From an uncultured Bryobacterales bacterium (GTDB lineage: Bacteria > Acidobacteriota > Terriglobia > Bryobacterales > UBA6623): DNA of 64,000 nucleotides. Made by a program: the position numbers and the translations under genes. Of this stretch, positions 12,591 to 21,663 are shown in pieces (the stretch's first letter is position 1; each line of letters opens with the position of its first letter). The notes beneath the pieces are model-generated. The model made no database searches, was not told the DNA's origin, and saw only the letters and a program-made list of their open reading frames with translations. Where the stretch lies: positions 2,494,435-2,558,434 of the forward strand of contig OY282420.1 in the NCBI GenBank assembly GCA_958295955.1, read 5' to 3'.

Positions 12591-13271
12591 TCAGGGGGAG
12601 GCGAACTGCAGCTTGCCGTCGACGAGGTCGGCGCGGCGCGGGAAGCGGGCGGCGAGCTCCGTGCTGTGGGTGACGGCGATGAGCAGGACGTTCTCCTCGC
12701 GGTAGAGATCGAGCAGGAGCGCCGCGACCGTTTCGGCGCTGCGGCGGTCCAGATTGCCCGTGGGCTCGTCGGCCAGGATCACCGGCGGCCGATTGATCAG
12801 CGCCCGCGCGATCGCGACGCGTTGCCGTTCGCCGCCGGAGAGCTCGGCGGGTAGGTGGGTCATGCGCTCGGCCAGGCCGACGCGGTGGAGCAGGGAGCGC
12901 GCGCGTTCCGTTGCCGCCGGAGCCGCAGCGCCCGCCATCGCGGGAATGAGCACGTTCTCCAGCGCGGTGCATTGGGGCAGCAGATAATGATCCTGGAAAA
13001 TGAAGCCGACGCGGGTATTGCGGAATTGCGCCAGCGCGCCGGCGTCGAGAGCGAACGGATCGATCCCCGCGACTTCGACGGAGCCGCTCGTAGGCCGTTC
13101 GAGCGAGCCGAGGATGTAGAGGAGAGTGCTTTTCCCCGAGCCCGACGGACCCATTACGGCCAATGCCTCGCCGCGGGACATCTCGAGAGAGAGGTCTTCC
13201 AGGACGACCAGCGGCTCGCCCGGCGTCGGATAGCGTTTCGTCAGGCTGTCGGCTTTCAGATCGGCAGGCAT
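12591..13271 (-). CDS. ABC transporter ATPase, LolD/MacB type
   Basis: This 226-residue ATP-binding subunit has Walker [10 protein letters not shown], signature [15 protein letters not shown], Walker [13 protein letters not shown] and H-loop VTHS. The DRRSAE segment after Walker B is typical of the LolD/MacB/FtsE group, which works with permeases that act on lipoproteins or drugs from the membrane side. I chose the ATG at 13271, which follows a purine-rich stretch and gives the family's normal N-terminus; an ATG at 13328 is the alternative. No permease gene is adjacent, so the partner must be encoded elsewhere. It lies downstream of purF on the same strand. Confidence 0.85.
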   Translation of the reverse strand: MPADLKADSLTKRYPTPGEPLVVLEDLSLEMSRGEALAVMGPSGSGKSTLLYILGSLERPTSGSVEVAGIDPFALDAGALAQFRNTRVGFIFQDHYLLPQCTALENVLIPAMAGAAAPAATERARSLLHRVGLAERMTHLPAELSGGERQRVAIARALINRPPVILADEPTGNLDRRSAETVAALLLDLYREENVLLIAVTHSTELAARFPRRADLVDGKLQFASP

Positions 13272-13359
13272 TCCATCCGCAATTGTTCCATAATTGCCGC
13301 TCGGACGCCCCTGAAGTCGAATCGCCATTCAGGAAAGAGCCGCGGACCGCCGCCGGCGG

Positions 13360-14847
13360 TCAATCGACCCTGCCGGACCGCGCGGCAGCGATTTCGCCTT
13401 GCGCCGCATCGTCTTTCAAGCGGTGTTCCCGCACCAGTTGCTCGATGCCGACCAGATCGGTAGGGTAGCGGCCCGTGTAACAGGAATAGCAGTACGCGCC
13501 TGCGGTGTCGGCAACCGCCTGCCGCAAGCCCGCCGGCGAAAGATAGGCCAGGGAATCGGCGCCGGTGTAGCCGCGAATCTCTTCGATGGTCATGTTGTTG
13601 GCAATCAGCTCGTCGCGGTCGGGAGTATCGACTCCGTAATAGCAGGGCGAAATCGTGGGCGGGCACGAGATGCGCAGGTGGACTTCCGTCGCTCCGGCAT
13701 CGCGCATGATGCCGACGATCTTGCGGCTCGTCGTGCCGCGGACCAGGGAGTCGTCCACCAGAACGACGCGCTTGCCCGCCACGAGATGCCGCACCGGGTT
13801 GAGCTTCAACTTGACGCCGAAATTGCGGATCGACTGCTTCGGCTCGATAAACGTGCGCCCGACGTAATGGTTGCGGATCAAGGCGTGGCGGAAGGGAATG
13901 CCCGACTCGGCCGCGTAGCCGATCGCCGCCGCGACGCCGGAATCCGGCACGGGCGCCACGTAGTCCGCCTCGACCGGGCTTTCGCGGGCGAGGATGCGCC
14001 CCAAGTCTTCGCGGGATTCCTGAACCGCGCGGCCGAAGACCGTCGAGTCCGGACGCGAGAAATAGACGTGCTCGAAAACGCACTGCGACTGCTTGAGCGG
14101 CGGGGCGAACTGCTGCCGGAGCAGGCCTTCGCTGCTGACCGTAATCATTTCGCCGGGGCGAACCTGATCGACGTATTTCGCGCCGATCAAATCGAAAGCG
14201 CAGGTTTCCGAGGCGAAGACGTGAACCTCGCGGCCCTCGTAAGTCATGCGGCCGTAGGCCAACGGCCGGAAACCCCGCTGGTCGCGCGCCACGATGATGC
14301 GGTCTTTTGCCAGCAGCGCCAGGGAAAACGCGCCTTCGAGGCGCAGCAGCGATTCGCGCAATGCATGACGCAAGTTCGGCTCCCGCGACCGCGCCATCAG
14401 GTGGGGGATCACTTCGGTGTCGCTGGTCGCCTGAAAGATCGATCCCGAGATCTCGAGCTCGTAACGCAGGCTGTGGCCGTTGGTCAGGTTGCCGTTGTGC
14501 GCGACCGCCAAGGCGCCCTTGTTGCACTCGACGTAGAAGGGCTGCGCATTCTGACGTCCTCCGTCGCCCGCGGTCGAATAGCGGGTGTGGCCGATCGCCA
14601 TGTGCCCGGGAAGCTCTTCGAGTTGCGCTTCGCGGAAAATCTCGTTGACCAGGCCGGTCGCCTTGTGCGTGAAGACGTTCACGCCGTCGCTGGAACAGAT
14701 GCCGGCGCTCTCCTGGCCGCGGTGCTGCAGCGCATAGAGACCCAGATAGGCGAGGTTCGCGGCCTCGGGGTGGCCGAAGACGGCAAAGACGCCGCATTCG
14801 TCGTGGAAGCGGTCGCTGCCGCCGTCGAGGCCGTCTTGCAGGCTCAC
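13360..14847 (-). CDS. purF: Amidophosphoribosyltransferase
   Basis: The 495-residue enzyme makes 5-phosphoribosylamine from PRPP and glutamine, the first committed step of purine synthesis. A 17-residue propeptide precedes the catalytic Cys18 ([10 protein letters not shown]), as in the Bacillus-type enzyme that needs cleavage and carries a 4Fe-4S cluster. Candidate cluster cysteines are in the SQCVFEH, ISPCYYG and CYSCY segments. The glutaminase domain fills the first half ([13 protein letters not shown]). The PRTase loop [14 protein letters not shown] is near residue 350. Its start overlaps the purL stop by four bases, so it is translationally coupled in purQ-purL-purF. Confidence 0.97.
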   Translation of the reverse strand: MSLQDGLDGGSDRFHDECGVFAVFGHPEAANLAYLGLYALQHRGQESAGICSSDGVNVFTHKATGLVNEIFREAQLEELPGHMAIGHTRYSTAGDGGRQNAQPFYVECNKGALAVAHNGNLTNGHSLRYELEISGSIFQATSDTEVIPHLMARSREPNLRHALRESLLRLEGAFSLALLAKDRIIVARDQRGFRPLAYGRMTYEGREVHVFASETCAFDLIGAKYVDQVRPGEMITVSSEGLLRQQFAPPLKQSQCVFEHVYFSRPDSTVFGRAVQESREDLGRILARESPVEADYVAPVPDSGVAAAIGYAAESGIPFRHALIRNHYVGRTFIEPKQSIRNFGVKLKLNPVRHLVAGKRVVLVDDSLVRGTTSRKIVGIMRDAGATEVHLRISCPPTISPCYYGVDTPDRDELIANNMTIEEIRGYTGADSLAYLSPAGLRQAVADTAGAYCYSCYTGRYPTDLVGIEQLVREHRLKDDAAQGEIAAARSGRVD

Positions 14848-17096
14848 GATGCCTCCAACATGCGTTCAAGCGCAGTATCCCACGCTGCGTACAACTCGGC
14901 GACCGGGGCGCGGAACGCCTCGGACCCGTTGATCTCCACCACGAGTTCATCGGCGATCGTCTCGCCGACGACGGGCGCTTCGATGCCGTGACGTTGCGCA
15001 ATGCCGAGCACGGCGGCCGCCGCATCGGCGGGCGCGGCTGCCAGCACTCGCGAAGGCGCTTCGTGAAAGAGCGCGACATGCGCCGGCCGGCCGGTCTCGA
15101 CCGCCAGCCGCGCGCCCACTTTCCCGGGACCGAAGCAGCATTCGGCCAAGGCGACGGCCAACCCGCCGGCGCTGAGATCGTGCGCCGATTCGACCAGTCC
15201 CGCGCGGACAATCTCGCGGACGGCGGCCTGCACGGCGGACTCGTAGTCGAGATCCAGGGCCGGGGGCAGCCCCCACGTCCGCCCGAGCACGGTCTTGGCG
15301 TACTCGCCGGAGCCGAAACGGCGCTCGACCCGGTCGTCCCCGCCGGGAAGCAGCCCGCCCAGCAGAATCAACTTCCGTCCCGCCTTCAAAAACCAGGCGC
15401 CCGGCGGCGGATCGACGCGCTCGACGATCCCGACGACGCCCATCACCGGGGTGGGATCGATGCTCTCGCCGAGCGTTTCGTTGTAAAGACTGACGTTGCC
15501 GCCGGTGATCGGCGTTTCAAAATGAGCGCAAGCCTCGGCCATGCCTTCGATCGACTCGACGATCTGGGCCATGATCTCCGGCTTCTCGGGGTTGCCGAAG
15601 TTCAGATTGTTCGTCGCGCCGATGGGTTTCGCGCCGACGACGGCCAGGTTGCGGCAACACTCGGCAACCAGTAGCTTGGTCCCCAGGCGAGGGTCGAGCG
15701 AACAGTAGCGGGCGTTGCCGTCGAGCGACATGGCCAGCGAAATGCCGGCCTCTTTGAGGCGGATCACCGCCGCGTCCCCGCCGGGGCCGGCGGTCGTATT
15801 CGTGCGCACCTGATAGTCGTACTGCTCCCAAATCCAGCGTTTCGAGCACAAGTCGGGCGAGGCGAGCAACTTGGTCAGGGCGGCGCGCAGCTCGCCGCCC
15901 GCCGGCGCGGAGACTTGCGGTCCGTCGAGTGGGGCGGCGCGCAGCGGGGTCGTGTACGGGCGGTCGTAGAGCGGCGCGTCGTCGGTCAGCAGAGAGTTCT
16001 CCAGCAACGCGACCACTTCGCCGTGGTTCTTTACGGTGAGGTTGCCGTCGTCGGTCACGGCGCCGATCTCGACCGCGTCCAGTCCCCATTTCTCGAACGC
16101 AGCGAAGACTTCCCGCTCGCGGCCGCGCTCGGCGACGAGCAGCATGCGTTCCTGCGATTCCGAAAGCATGATCTCGTAAGGGGTCATGCCCTTTTCGCGC
16201 TGCGGGACGTGCTTGAGATCGATTTCTATGCCGACGCCGCCGCGGCCGCCCATTTCCGCCGTCGAGCAGGTCAGCCCCGCGGCGCCCATGTCCTGAATGC
16301 CGAGCACCGCCCCCGTAGCCATTGCTTCGAGACAGGCTTCGAGCAAGAGCTTTTCAAGGAAAGGGTCGCCCACCTGCACGTTGGGCCGCTTGGCTGCGGA
16401 GTTTTCATCGAACTCGGCCGAGGCCATCGAAGCGCCCTGGATGCCGTCCCGGCCGGTCTTCGCGCCGACGTAGATCACCGGATTGCCGACGCCTTTCGCC
16501 GAGCCCAGAAAAATCGAGTCCTTGGCGAAAACGCCCAGCGCGAATGCGTTGACCAGCGGATTGCCGCTGTAGCTGTCGGCGAAGACGCATTCCCCGCCTA
16601 CGGTCGGCACGCCGAAGCAGTTGCCGTAGTGGGCGATGCCGCCTACGACGCCCTTGAGAATATGCCGGTTGCGCATCCCTGTCCGCGGGGCGTCGAGCGG
16701 GCCGAAACGCAGAGCGTCCATCACCGCCACCGGCCGGGCGCCCATGGTGAAAATGTCGCGCAGAATTCCGCCGACGCCGGTCGCCGCTCCCTGGAACGGC
16801 TCGATGTAGCTGGGGTGATTGTGCGACTCGATCTTGAAGGCCGCCGCCCAGCCGCCGCCGATATCGACGATGCCGGCGTTTTCTCCCGGTCCGACCAGAA
16901 TCCTCTCGCCCCTGGTCGGCAGTTTCTTGAGATGGCGCCGCGAGCTTTTGTAGGAGCAATGCTCGCTCCACATCACGCTGACGATGCCCAGCTCCGTGAG
17001 CGTCGGCGCGCGCCCGAGCCGCTCGCTCACGCGGGCGTACTCCTCGCGCGTCAGCCCGTGTTCGAGGGCGGCGGATTCGGAAACTTCGGCAATCAT
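14844..17096 (-). CDS. purL: Phosphoribosylformylglycinamidine synthase II
   Basis: The 750-residue protein is the small-type PurL, the ATP-dependent synthetase half of FGAM synthase in the fourth step of purine synthesis. It contains the paired AIRS-like domains, the SEHCSYKSS motif near residue 45, the [21 protein letters not shown] segment that forms the active site and [17 protein letters not shown] near 265. The start at ATG 17096 matches the family. It lies five bases after purQ and overlaps purF by four. Small PurL works in a complex with PurQ and PurS; purQ is here but no purS is visible nearby. Confidence 0.97.
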   Translation of the reverse strand: MIAEVSESAALEHGLTREEYARVSERLGRAPTLTELGIVSVMWSEHCSYKSSRRHLKKLPTRGERILVGPGENAGIVDIGGGWAAAFKIESHNHPSYIEPFQGAATGVGGILRDIFTMGARPVAVMDALRFGPLDAPRTGMRNRHILKGVVGGIAHYGNCFGVPTVGGECVFADSYSGNPLVNAFALGVFAKDSIFLGSAKGVGNPVIYVGAKTGRDGIQGASMASAEFDENSAAKRPNVQVGDPFLEKLLLEACLEAMATGAVLGIQDMGAAGLTCSTAEMGGRGGVGIEIDLKHVPQREKGMTPYEIMLSESQERMLLVAERGREREVFAAFEKWGLDAVEIGAVTDDGNLTVKNHGEVVALLENSLLTDDAPLYDRPYTTPLRAAPLDGPQVSAPAGGELRAALTKLLASPDLCSKRWIWEQYDYQVRTNTTAGPGGDAAVIRLKEAGISLAMSLDGNARYCSLDPRLGTKLLVAECCRNLAVVGAKPIGATNNLNFGNPEKPEIMAQIVESIEGMAEACAHFETPITGGNVSLYNETLGESIDPTPVMGVVGIVERVDPPPGAWFLKAGRKLILLGGLLPGGDDRVERRFGSGEYAKTVLGRTWGLPPALDLDYESAVQAAVREIVRAGLVESAHDLSAGGLAVALAECCFGPGKVGARLAVETGRPAHVALFHEAPSRVLAAAPADAAAAVLGIAQRHGIEAPVVGETIADELVVEINGSEAFRAPVAELYAAWDTALERMLEAS

Positions 17097-17101
17097 TGCG
17101 A

Positions 17102-17776
17102 CTAGAGGACGGGAACCGCGGCGGCAACAAGAGATTGGAAAACGGTCAAGCCGTCCGTCGAACCCATCGCCGGATCGCAGGCCCGCTCGGGATGAGGCAT
17201 CATGCCCAGCACGTTGCGCCCTTCGTTGAGAATGCCGGCGATGCTCCGCGCGGAGCCGTTCGGGTTCTCGCCGGCGTAACGGAAGGCGACGCGGTCTTCG
17301 CTTTCGAGTCGGTCGAGCAGATCGCCGCCGGCAAAATAACAGCCTTCGCCGTGCGCGATCGGCGCCGCGAGCACGCTCCCGGGGCGGCAACGATTGGTGA
17401 ACGGCGAGTCGATCGTCGCCACGCTGAGCCGAACCGTCTTGCAGATGAACCGCAGGTTGCGGTTACGCATCAGCGCGCCGGGCAGCAGCCCCGCTTCGAG
17501 CAATATCTGAAACCCGTTGCAGACTCCCATGACCGGCCTGCCCGATGCCGCGAAGCGCTTCACCGAACGCATCACCGGCGAGAAACGGGCGATGGCGCCG
17601 CAGCGCAGGTAGTCGCCGTAAGAAAACCCGCCGGGCAGGAAAACGACGTCGACGCCGCACAGGTCTTCGGAGCGGTGCCAGATCTCGACGACTTCCTGCG
17701 AAAGGTTGCGCGATAGGGCATAAACCGCGTCGTGATCGCAGTTCGAACCCGGGAAAATAACGACGCCGAACTTCAT
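17102..17776 (-). CDS. purQ: Phosphoribosylformylglycinamidine synthase I (glutaminase)
   Basis: The 224-residue class I glutamine amidotransferase supplies ammonia to PurL. The nucleophile is Cys86 in [10 protein letters not shown], and the His-Glu pair is in MMPHPERA near the C-terminus. The oxyanion strand LPGGFSYGD is at about residue 47. ATG 17776 begins the conserved [14 protein letters not shown]; the open frame upstream is not real. It is the first gene of the minus-strand purQLF group and is divergent from the redoxin fusion gene, with 93 bases between them that should contain the promoters of both. Confidence 0.97.
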   Translation of the reverse strand: MKFGVVIFPGSNCDHDAVYALSRNLSQEVVEIWHRSEDLCGVDVVFLPGGFSYGDYLRCGAIARFSPVMRSVKRFAASGRPVMGVCNGFQILLEAGLLPGALMRNRNLRFICKTVRLSVATIDSPFTNRCRPGSVLAAPIAHGEGCYFAGGDLLDRLESEDRVAFRYAGENPNGSARSIAGILNEGRNVLGMMPHPERACDPAMGSTDGLTVFQSLVAAAVPVL

Positions 17777-17869
17777 TCGGGGCGGAGAAAACAATGCCGG
17801 CCGACATTTGTAGTGTACCATCGTGAGAACGCGCTTCCCGGTACGCCGGAACGCGCCCGGAGACATTCG

Positions 17870-19444
17870 ATGCTCGAAATCGGCGCCGCAGCCCCCGCGA
17901 TCGACGGCATCGAGTTCTCGCAGCCGACGCTGCTCGCATTCTTCGAGACCGATTGCCCGGCATGTCACCTGACTTTGCCCTATCTCAACGCGCTGCAAGC
18001 CGCGGTGGGGGAGAAGGCCGTTGTCGCGGCCATATCCCAGGATTCCGCTTGCCCGACCGAAGCGCTGGCGAAGTCTCTGCCTATCGAGATTCCCATCCAC
18101 ATCGACCGCGGCTTGGCCGCCAGCCGCGCCTACGATCCGTTGGCGGCGCCGGCGCTGTTTCTGGTGGACCGCGGGCGGCGCATCGCCGCCGAATCGACGG
18201 GGTTCGACAAGGCCGAGTTGAACCGCATCGCCGGGCGGCTCTGCGCGCTCGCGGGCGTTCCCGCCGCGGCGCCGGCGGCGCCCCATGACGGGAATCCGCA
18301 ATGGAAACCCGGCTGCGTGTCGCGCCATCGAGAGCCCGAGTCGGGCGCGGGCGATCCCGCTCCGGTTGACGTCCATGCGCAACGCGGGCAACGCGCCGGC
18401 CGCGTCGAGTTGTCCGCCGCCGATGATCCCTACGAGTACTGCTATGAGCACGGCTTCGCCGACCCGCTGCCGGTCGTGCCGCCGACGGTCGAGCGCGTCG
18501 AGCGGATGCTCGCCGCCACCGGCCTGCCGCCCGAGCGGATCGTTGCCCGCATACCGCCGAACTTCGGCGCGGCGACGGTTGAAAAGATAGCCGCCAACGC
18601 GGTCATGGCCGGTTGCCGGCCGGAGATGATGCGCGTGCTCGTTCCGCTGACGCGCGCCCTGTGCGACGAGCGGCTCGATATCCACGGCGTCCAGGGCACG
18701 ACTCATTCCGCAGCGCCGCTGGTCATCGTTAACGGCCCCGTCCGCGGGCAGCTCGGTTTCGCCTCGGGCAGCAACGTGTTCTCCAACACGGCCCGCGCGA
18801 ACTCGACGCTCGGCCGGGCGGTGCAACTGATGCTGCGCAATCTGGGCGGCGCGGCGCCCGGCGAGATCGACATGTCCACGCTGGGCAACCCGGGCAAATT
18901 CAGCTATGTCATCGCTGAAAACGAAGAGGCCGGCCCGTGGGCGCCGCTGTGCGCCGACTTCGGGATCGATCCCCGGCGCAGCGCATTGACGCTTTATTGC
19001 TGCGAGCCGCCGCGGGGCATCAGCGAGCATGCGGCGCGCACCGCCGAAGTGCTGTTGCGGGCATTCTGCCCCGTCTTGGCCAATCTCTGGAGCCGCCGCG
19101 TCTGCCGCGCGCCGGAAGCGCTGGTGGTCATCGGCCCCGAGCACGCCGCGACGCTCAAGCGCAGCGGCTTCTCGAAAAACGATGTCGTCTCTTATCTTTA
19201 CGAGAACACGGGCATTCCGCTCTGCGAATACGACGGCGACGGCGGCGAGGGCGCGAAGACGACGCAGCGCTACGAAGAGTGCATGATCCGCGGCGTGCGC
19301 TGCTACCGGAAGTTCAACGGAACGGAGTCGATTCGAGTAATGGTCGCGGGCGGCCCCGCCGGAAAATTTTCCGCCGTACTGGGTTCCTGGCAGACGGGCA
19401 GGCGCGGCAGCCAAATGGTCAGCTACCCGCTCGACGACGAATAA
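17870..19444 (+). CDS. Redoxin fused to a large domain of unknown function, beside a UGSC selenoprotein
   Basis: The 524-residue product starts at ATG 17870. Residues 1-135 form a TlpA/AhpC-like thioredoxin fold with redox motif Cys29-Pro-Ala-Cys32 and a cis-proline near AAPALFLVD. No signal peptide is present, so it probably acts in the cytoplasm. After a linker, residues from about 180 to the end form a large unknown domain with segments [29 protein letters not shown] and [14 protein letters not shown]. From memory, proteins like this C-terminal domain occur beside UGSC genes, but I cannot confirm that here. The next gene begins 16 bases later and has its own Shine-Dalgarno, so the pair is probably an operon with thiol/selenol redox chemistry. 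Confidence 0.75.
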   Translation: MLEIGAAAPAIDGIEFSQPTLLAFFETDCPACHLTLPYLNALQAAVGEKAVVAAISQDSACPTEALAKSLPIEIPIHIDRGLAASRAYDPLAAPALFLVDRGRRIAAESTGFDKAELNRIAGRLCALAGVPAAAPAAPHDGNPQWKPGCVSRHREPESGAGDPAPVDVHAQRGQRAGRVELSAADDPYEYCYEHGFADPLPVVPPTVERVERMLAATGLPPERIVARIPPNFGAATVEKIAANAVMAGCRPEMMRVLVPLTRALCDERLDIHGVQGTTHSAAPLVIVNGPVRGQLGFASGSNVFSNTARANSTLGRAVQLMLRNLGGAAPGEIDMSTLGNPGKFSYVIAENEEAGPWAPLCADFGIDPRRSALTLYCCEPPRGISEHAARTAEVLLRAFCPVLANLWSRRVCRAPEALVVIGPEHAATLKRSGFSKNDVVSYLYENTGIPLCEYDGDGGEGAKTTQRYEECMIRGVRCYRKFNGTESIRVMVAGGPAGKFSAVLGSWQTGRRGSQMVSYPLDDE

Positions 19445-19460
19445 GAATGGAGCAACCGTC

Positions 19461-19997
19461 ATGTCAACCACACTGGTCAATCCGCTCGACGAGCGCGTGC
19501 GCCCGCAAGCGAACCCGGCGCAGCGCCTCGACACGCTGCAAGGCAAGCGCCTGGCGTTGCTCGACATCAGCAAACCCGGCGGCTCGATATTTCTCGACCG
19601 CCTGGAGGCGCTGCTGACCGAGCGCTATGGGGCGGCAAGCATCCTGCGCATTGCGAAGCCCACCTTCGCCAAGCCCGCGCCCGACGAAGTGCTGGCGAAA
19701 ATTCGGGAGGCGCAAGTGCAGGCAACGATCGAGGCGCTGGCCGATTGAGGCTCCTGCACCACGTGCAGTTTGCACGATTCGATACGGCTCGAAGCTCTGG
19801 GCATCCCGACGGCGCCGGTCGCGACCGACGTCTTCCGCACGGCCGCGCGGGCGCAAGCCGCCGGCCTGGGCCGTCCCGATTACGACGCGGTGTACGTTGC
19901 GCATCCGATTCAGGATCGAACCCCTGAAGAGATCCGGCGGCGGGCGGACGGCGCCGTCGATGAGATCGCGCGCAGATTGACCACGGGTTTCGGGTAG
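19461..19997 (+). CDS. UGSC family selenoprotein (in-frame TGA read as selenocysteine)
   Basis: The frame from ATG 19461 to TAG 19995-19997 encodes 178 residues if the TGA at 19746-19748 is read as selenocysteine 96. The codons that follow give Gly-Ser-Cys-Thr-Thr-Cys, so the motif is exactly U-G-S-C, the hallmark of the UGSC (seleno)protein family, in which Cys can replace Sec. The sequence on both sides of the TGA continues in one frame and looks like a single domain: [18 protein letters not shown] before it, and [15 protein letters not shown] and [19 protein letters not shown] after it. A SECIS-like hairpin lies at the expected distance. A GGAG Shine-Dalgarno sits eight bases before the ATG. 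The biochemical role is unknown; Sec96, Cys99 and Cys102 suggest redox activity. The alternative is a nonsense-mutated pseudogene, which I consider unlikely. Confidence 0.88.
19746..19776 (+). promoter_or_regulatory. Bacterial SECIS-like element at the UGA codon
   Basis: The TGA at 19746-19748 is followed by a perfect 6-bp hairpin at 19762-19776. The arms are CGTGCA and TGCACG and the loop is GTT, whose G is 20 bases after the UGA. An apical loop with an early G-U about 16-37 bases downstream is what SelB recognises in known bacterial SECIS elements. A competing hairpin (CTGCAC/GTGCAG, 19754-19768) overlaps it. Confidence 0.65.
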
Positions 19998-20041
19998 AAT
20001 CTGGAATAGCAAATCGTGCCGTGCATGAACCGGGGGTCGAC

Positions 20042-21232
20042 ATGAAAGCGCCAAGTACGGAAGCACCGCAGCAGCAACACAAGATACTGGTCGTCGACGA
20101 CGAGCCCGATCTCGAGCGCCTCGTTCGGCAGCGCATGCGCCGGGATATCCGCGCCGGCCGTTACAGCTTCGTTTTCGCCCACAACGGGGTCGAAGCGCTC
20201 GATCTGATGGCGCAAAGCCGAGACATCGACATGGTGCTCTCGGATATCAACATGCCGCAGATGGACGGCCTCACGCTGCTCGCGCAGATCCCGAGCGTCG
20301 ACCCCAACATCCGCGCCGTGATCGTTTCGGCCTACGGCGACATGAAGAACATCCGCACGGCAATGAACCGCGGCGCGTTCGATTTCATCACCAAGCCCAT
20401 CGACTTCGACGACCTGCGCATCACCATCGAGCGGACGCTGCGCAATCTGGCCGTATGGCGCGAGGCCCTCGTGTCGCGCGACAAGCTGGTCGCTCTGGAG
20501 AAAGAGTTGGGCATCGCGCGGCGGATGCAGCAGTCGATCCTGCCCACGAAATTCCCCAGCACCGCCGGCTACGAGGTGTTTGCCGACATGCAGGCCGCCC
20601 GCGCCGTCGGCGGCGACTTCTACGACGTGCTGCAACTCGACGAAGGCCGCATCGGCGTGGCCGTCGCCGACGTCTCCGACAAAGGGGTGCCGGCCGCCCT
20701 GTTCATGATGTCCAGCCGCACTCTGCTCAAAGGCGCCGCCATCGGCTGCCACGACCCGGGCGAGGTGCTGCGGGAAGTCAACGATCTGCTCTACGCGAAC
20801 AACGAGACCATGATGTTCGTAACCCTTTTCTATGCGGTTTTCGACCCCGAGAGCGGAACGCTCACGTATGCCAACGGCGGCCACAACGCCCCGCTGCTCG
20901 TCCGTGCCGATGGGAGCTCGGAGTTGCTTCCTCTGACGGGAGGGGTCGCCGCGGGGGTGGTTCCCGATCTCCACTATGGTTCCAGCACGGTAAGCCTCTC
21001 CCCGGGCGATACCGTCGTGCTCTACACCGACGGAGTCACCGAGGCCATGAGCCCCGCTGACGAAGAGTTCGGGGTCGAGCGCCTGTGCCGGGTGTTCGCC
21101 GAAGGGCCGTTCCCTGACGCTCAGCAGGCGAATACGGCTATTTTTCAGGCTGTGAGCGAATTTGCGGCAGACGCTCCCCAGTTCGACGACATTACCTGCC
21201 TGACTCTCTGCTACAAGGGGGCCGCGGCGTGA
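20042..21232 (+). CDS. Response regulator with SpoIIE/RsbU-type PP2C phosphatase output
   Basis: The 396-residue protein has an N-terminal receiver domain (about residues 13-130). It shows the acidic pair Asp19/Asp20, the phospho-acceptor Asp68 (MVLSDINMPQ) and the switch Lys in ITKPID. A helical linker follows, then a PP2C phosphatase of the SpoIIE/RsbU type (about 185-392) with metal-binding motifs GGDFYDV, VADVSDKG and DDITCLTL. It should dephosphorylate an anti-sigma-factor antagonist such as a STAS protein when the receiver is phosphorylated. I prefer ATG 20042 to a GTG 21 bases upstream. Its stop overlaps the RsbW-like gene by four bases. Confidence 0.92.
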   Translation: MKAPSTEAPQQQHKILVVDDEPDLERLVRQRMRRDIRAGRYSFVFAHNGVEALDLMAQSRDIDMVLSDINMPQMDGLTLLAQIPSVDPNIRAVIVSAYGDMKNIRTAMNRGAFDFITKPIDFDDLRITIERTLRNLAVWREALVSRDKLVALEKELGIARRMQQSILPTKFPSTAGYEVFADMQAARAVGGDFYDVLQLDEGRIGVAVADVSDKGVPAALFMMSSRTLLKGAAIGCHDPGEVLREVNDLLYANNETMMFVTLFYAVFDPESGTLTYANGGHNAPLLVRADGSSELLPLTGGVAAGVVPDLHYGSSTVSLSPGDTVVLYTDGVTEAMSPADEEFGVERLCRVFAEGPFPDAQQANTAIFQAVSEFAADAPQFDDITCLTLCYKGAAA

Positions 21233-21663
21233 GCGAGAAACTGGTTCTGCGAGTCGAACCGCAATTGACCGCCCTGGAGAAGATCGATGCCGCGGCCGAG
21301 GGGTTCGGCCGCGCGGCGAACTGGCCCGAAGCTCTTGCCTTTCAGATCCGTCTCGTTCTCGAGGAAGCCGTGATCAACGTCGTCAAGCACGGATACGGCG
21401 ACGGAGAACGCGCCGGCTGCCGGCAAGAAATCGAAATCTCAATATCGTCGGAAGCGGGCAATCTGACGATCGAGATATCCGACGGCGGCAGGGCATTCAA
21501 TCCGCTGGAGGACGGCCCCGAACCCGACCTGGACGCGGCGCTTGAAGACAGGCCCGTGGGCGGGCTGGGCCTGCATCTGATGCGCACCCTTATGGACACG
21601 ATGCGCTACCGGCGGAGCGACGGCAGAAACCACTTGACCCTGGTCAAACGGACGGATGGATGA
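21229..21663 (+). CDS. RsbW/SpoIIAB-like serine kinase (anti-sigma type ATPase)
   Basis: The 144-residue protein has a single GHKL ATPase domain of the anti-sigma kinase type. Its N box is EEAVINVVKHGY (about residues 43-54), the G1 box is IEISDGGRAFNP and the G2 region is GGLGLHLMRTLMD. Such proteins phosphorylate a STAS antagonist and bind a sigma factor or another partner. The start is a GTG overlapping the stop of the phosphatase gene (GTGA), and its own stop overlaps the next ATG. It is one component of a partner-switching module. No sigma-factor gene is nearby, so its target may be something else. Confidence 0.9.
   Translation: MSEKLVLRVEPQLTALEKIDAAAEGFGRAANWPEALAFQIRLVLEEAVINVVKHGYGDGERAGCRQEIEISISSEAGNLTIEISDGGRAFNPLEDGPEPDLDAALEDRPVGGLGLHLMRTLMDTMRYRRSDGRNHLTLVKRTDG

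Noticed and set aside
17777-17869. Purine riboswitch or PurR box before purQ
   Set aside because: The 93-base divergent region shows no purine riboswitch core. TACACT on the minus strand could be a -10, but no matching -35 was found.
17870-19444. A second selenoprotein in the redoxin gene
   Set aside because: Its redox motif is encoded by two Cys codons and the frame contains no internal TGA.
19770-19997. A separate small gene starting with TTG after the TGA
   Set aside because: It is in the same frame as the upstream part and begins inside the UGSC domain. It has no ribosome binding site, so selenocysteine readthrough explains the data better.
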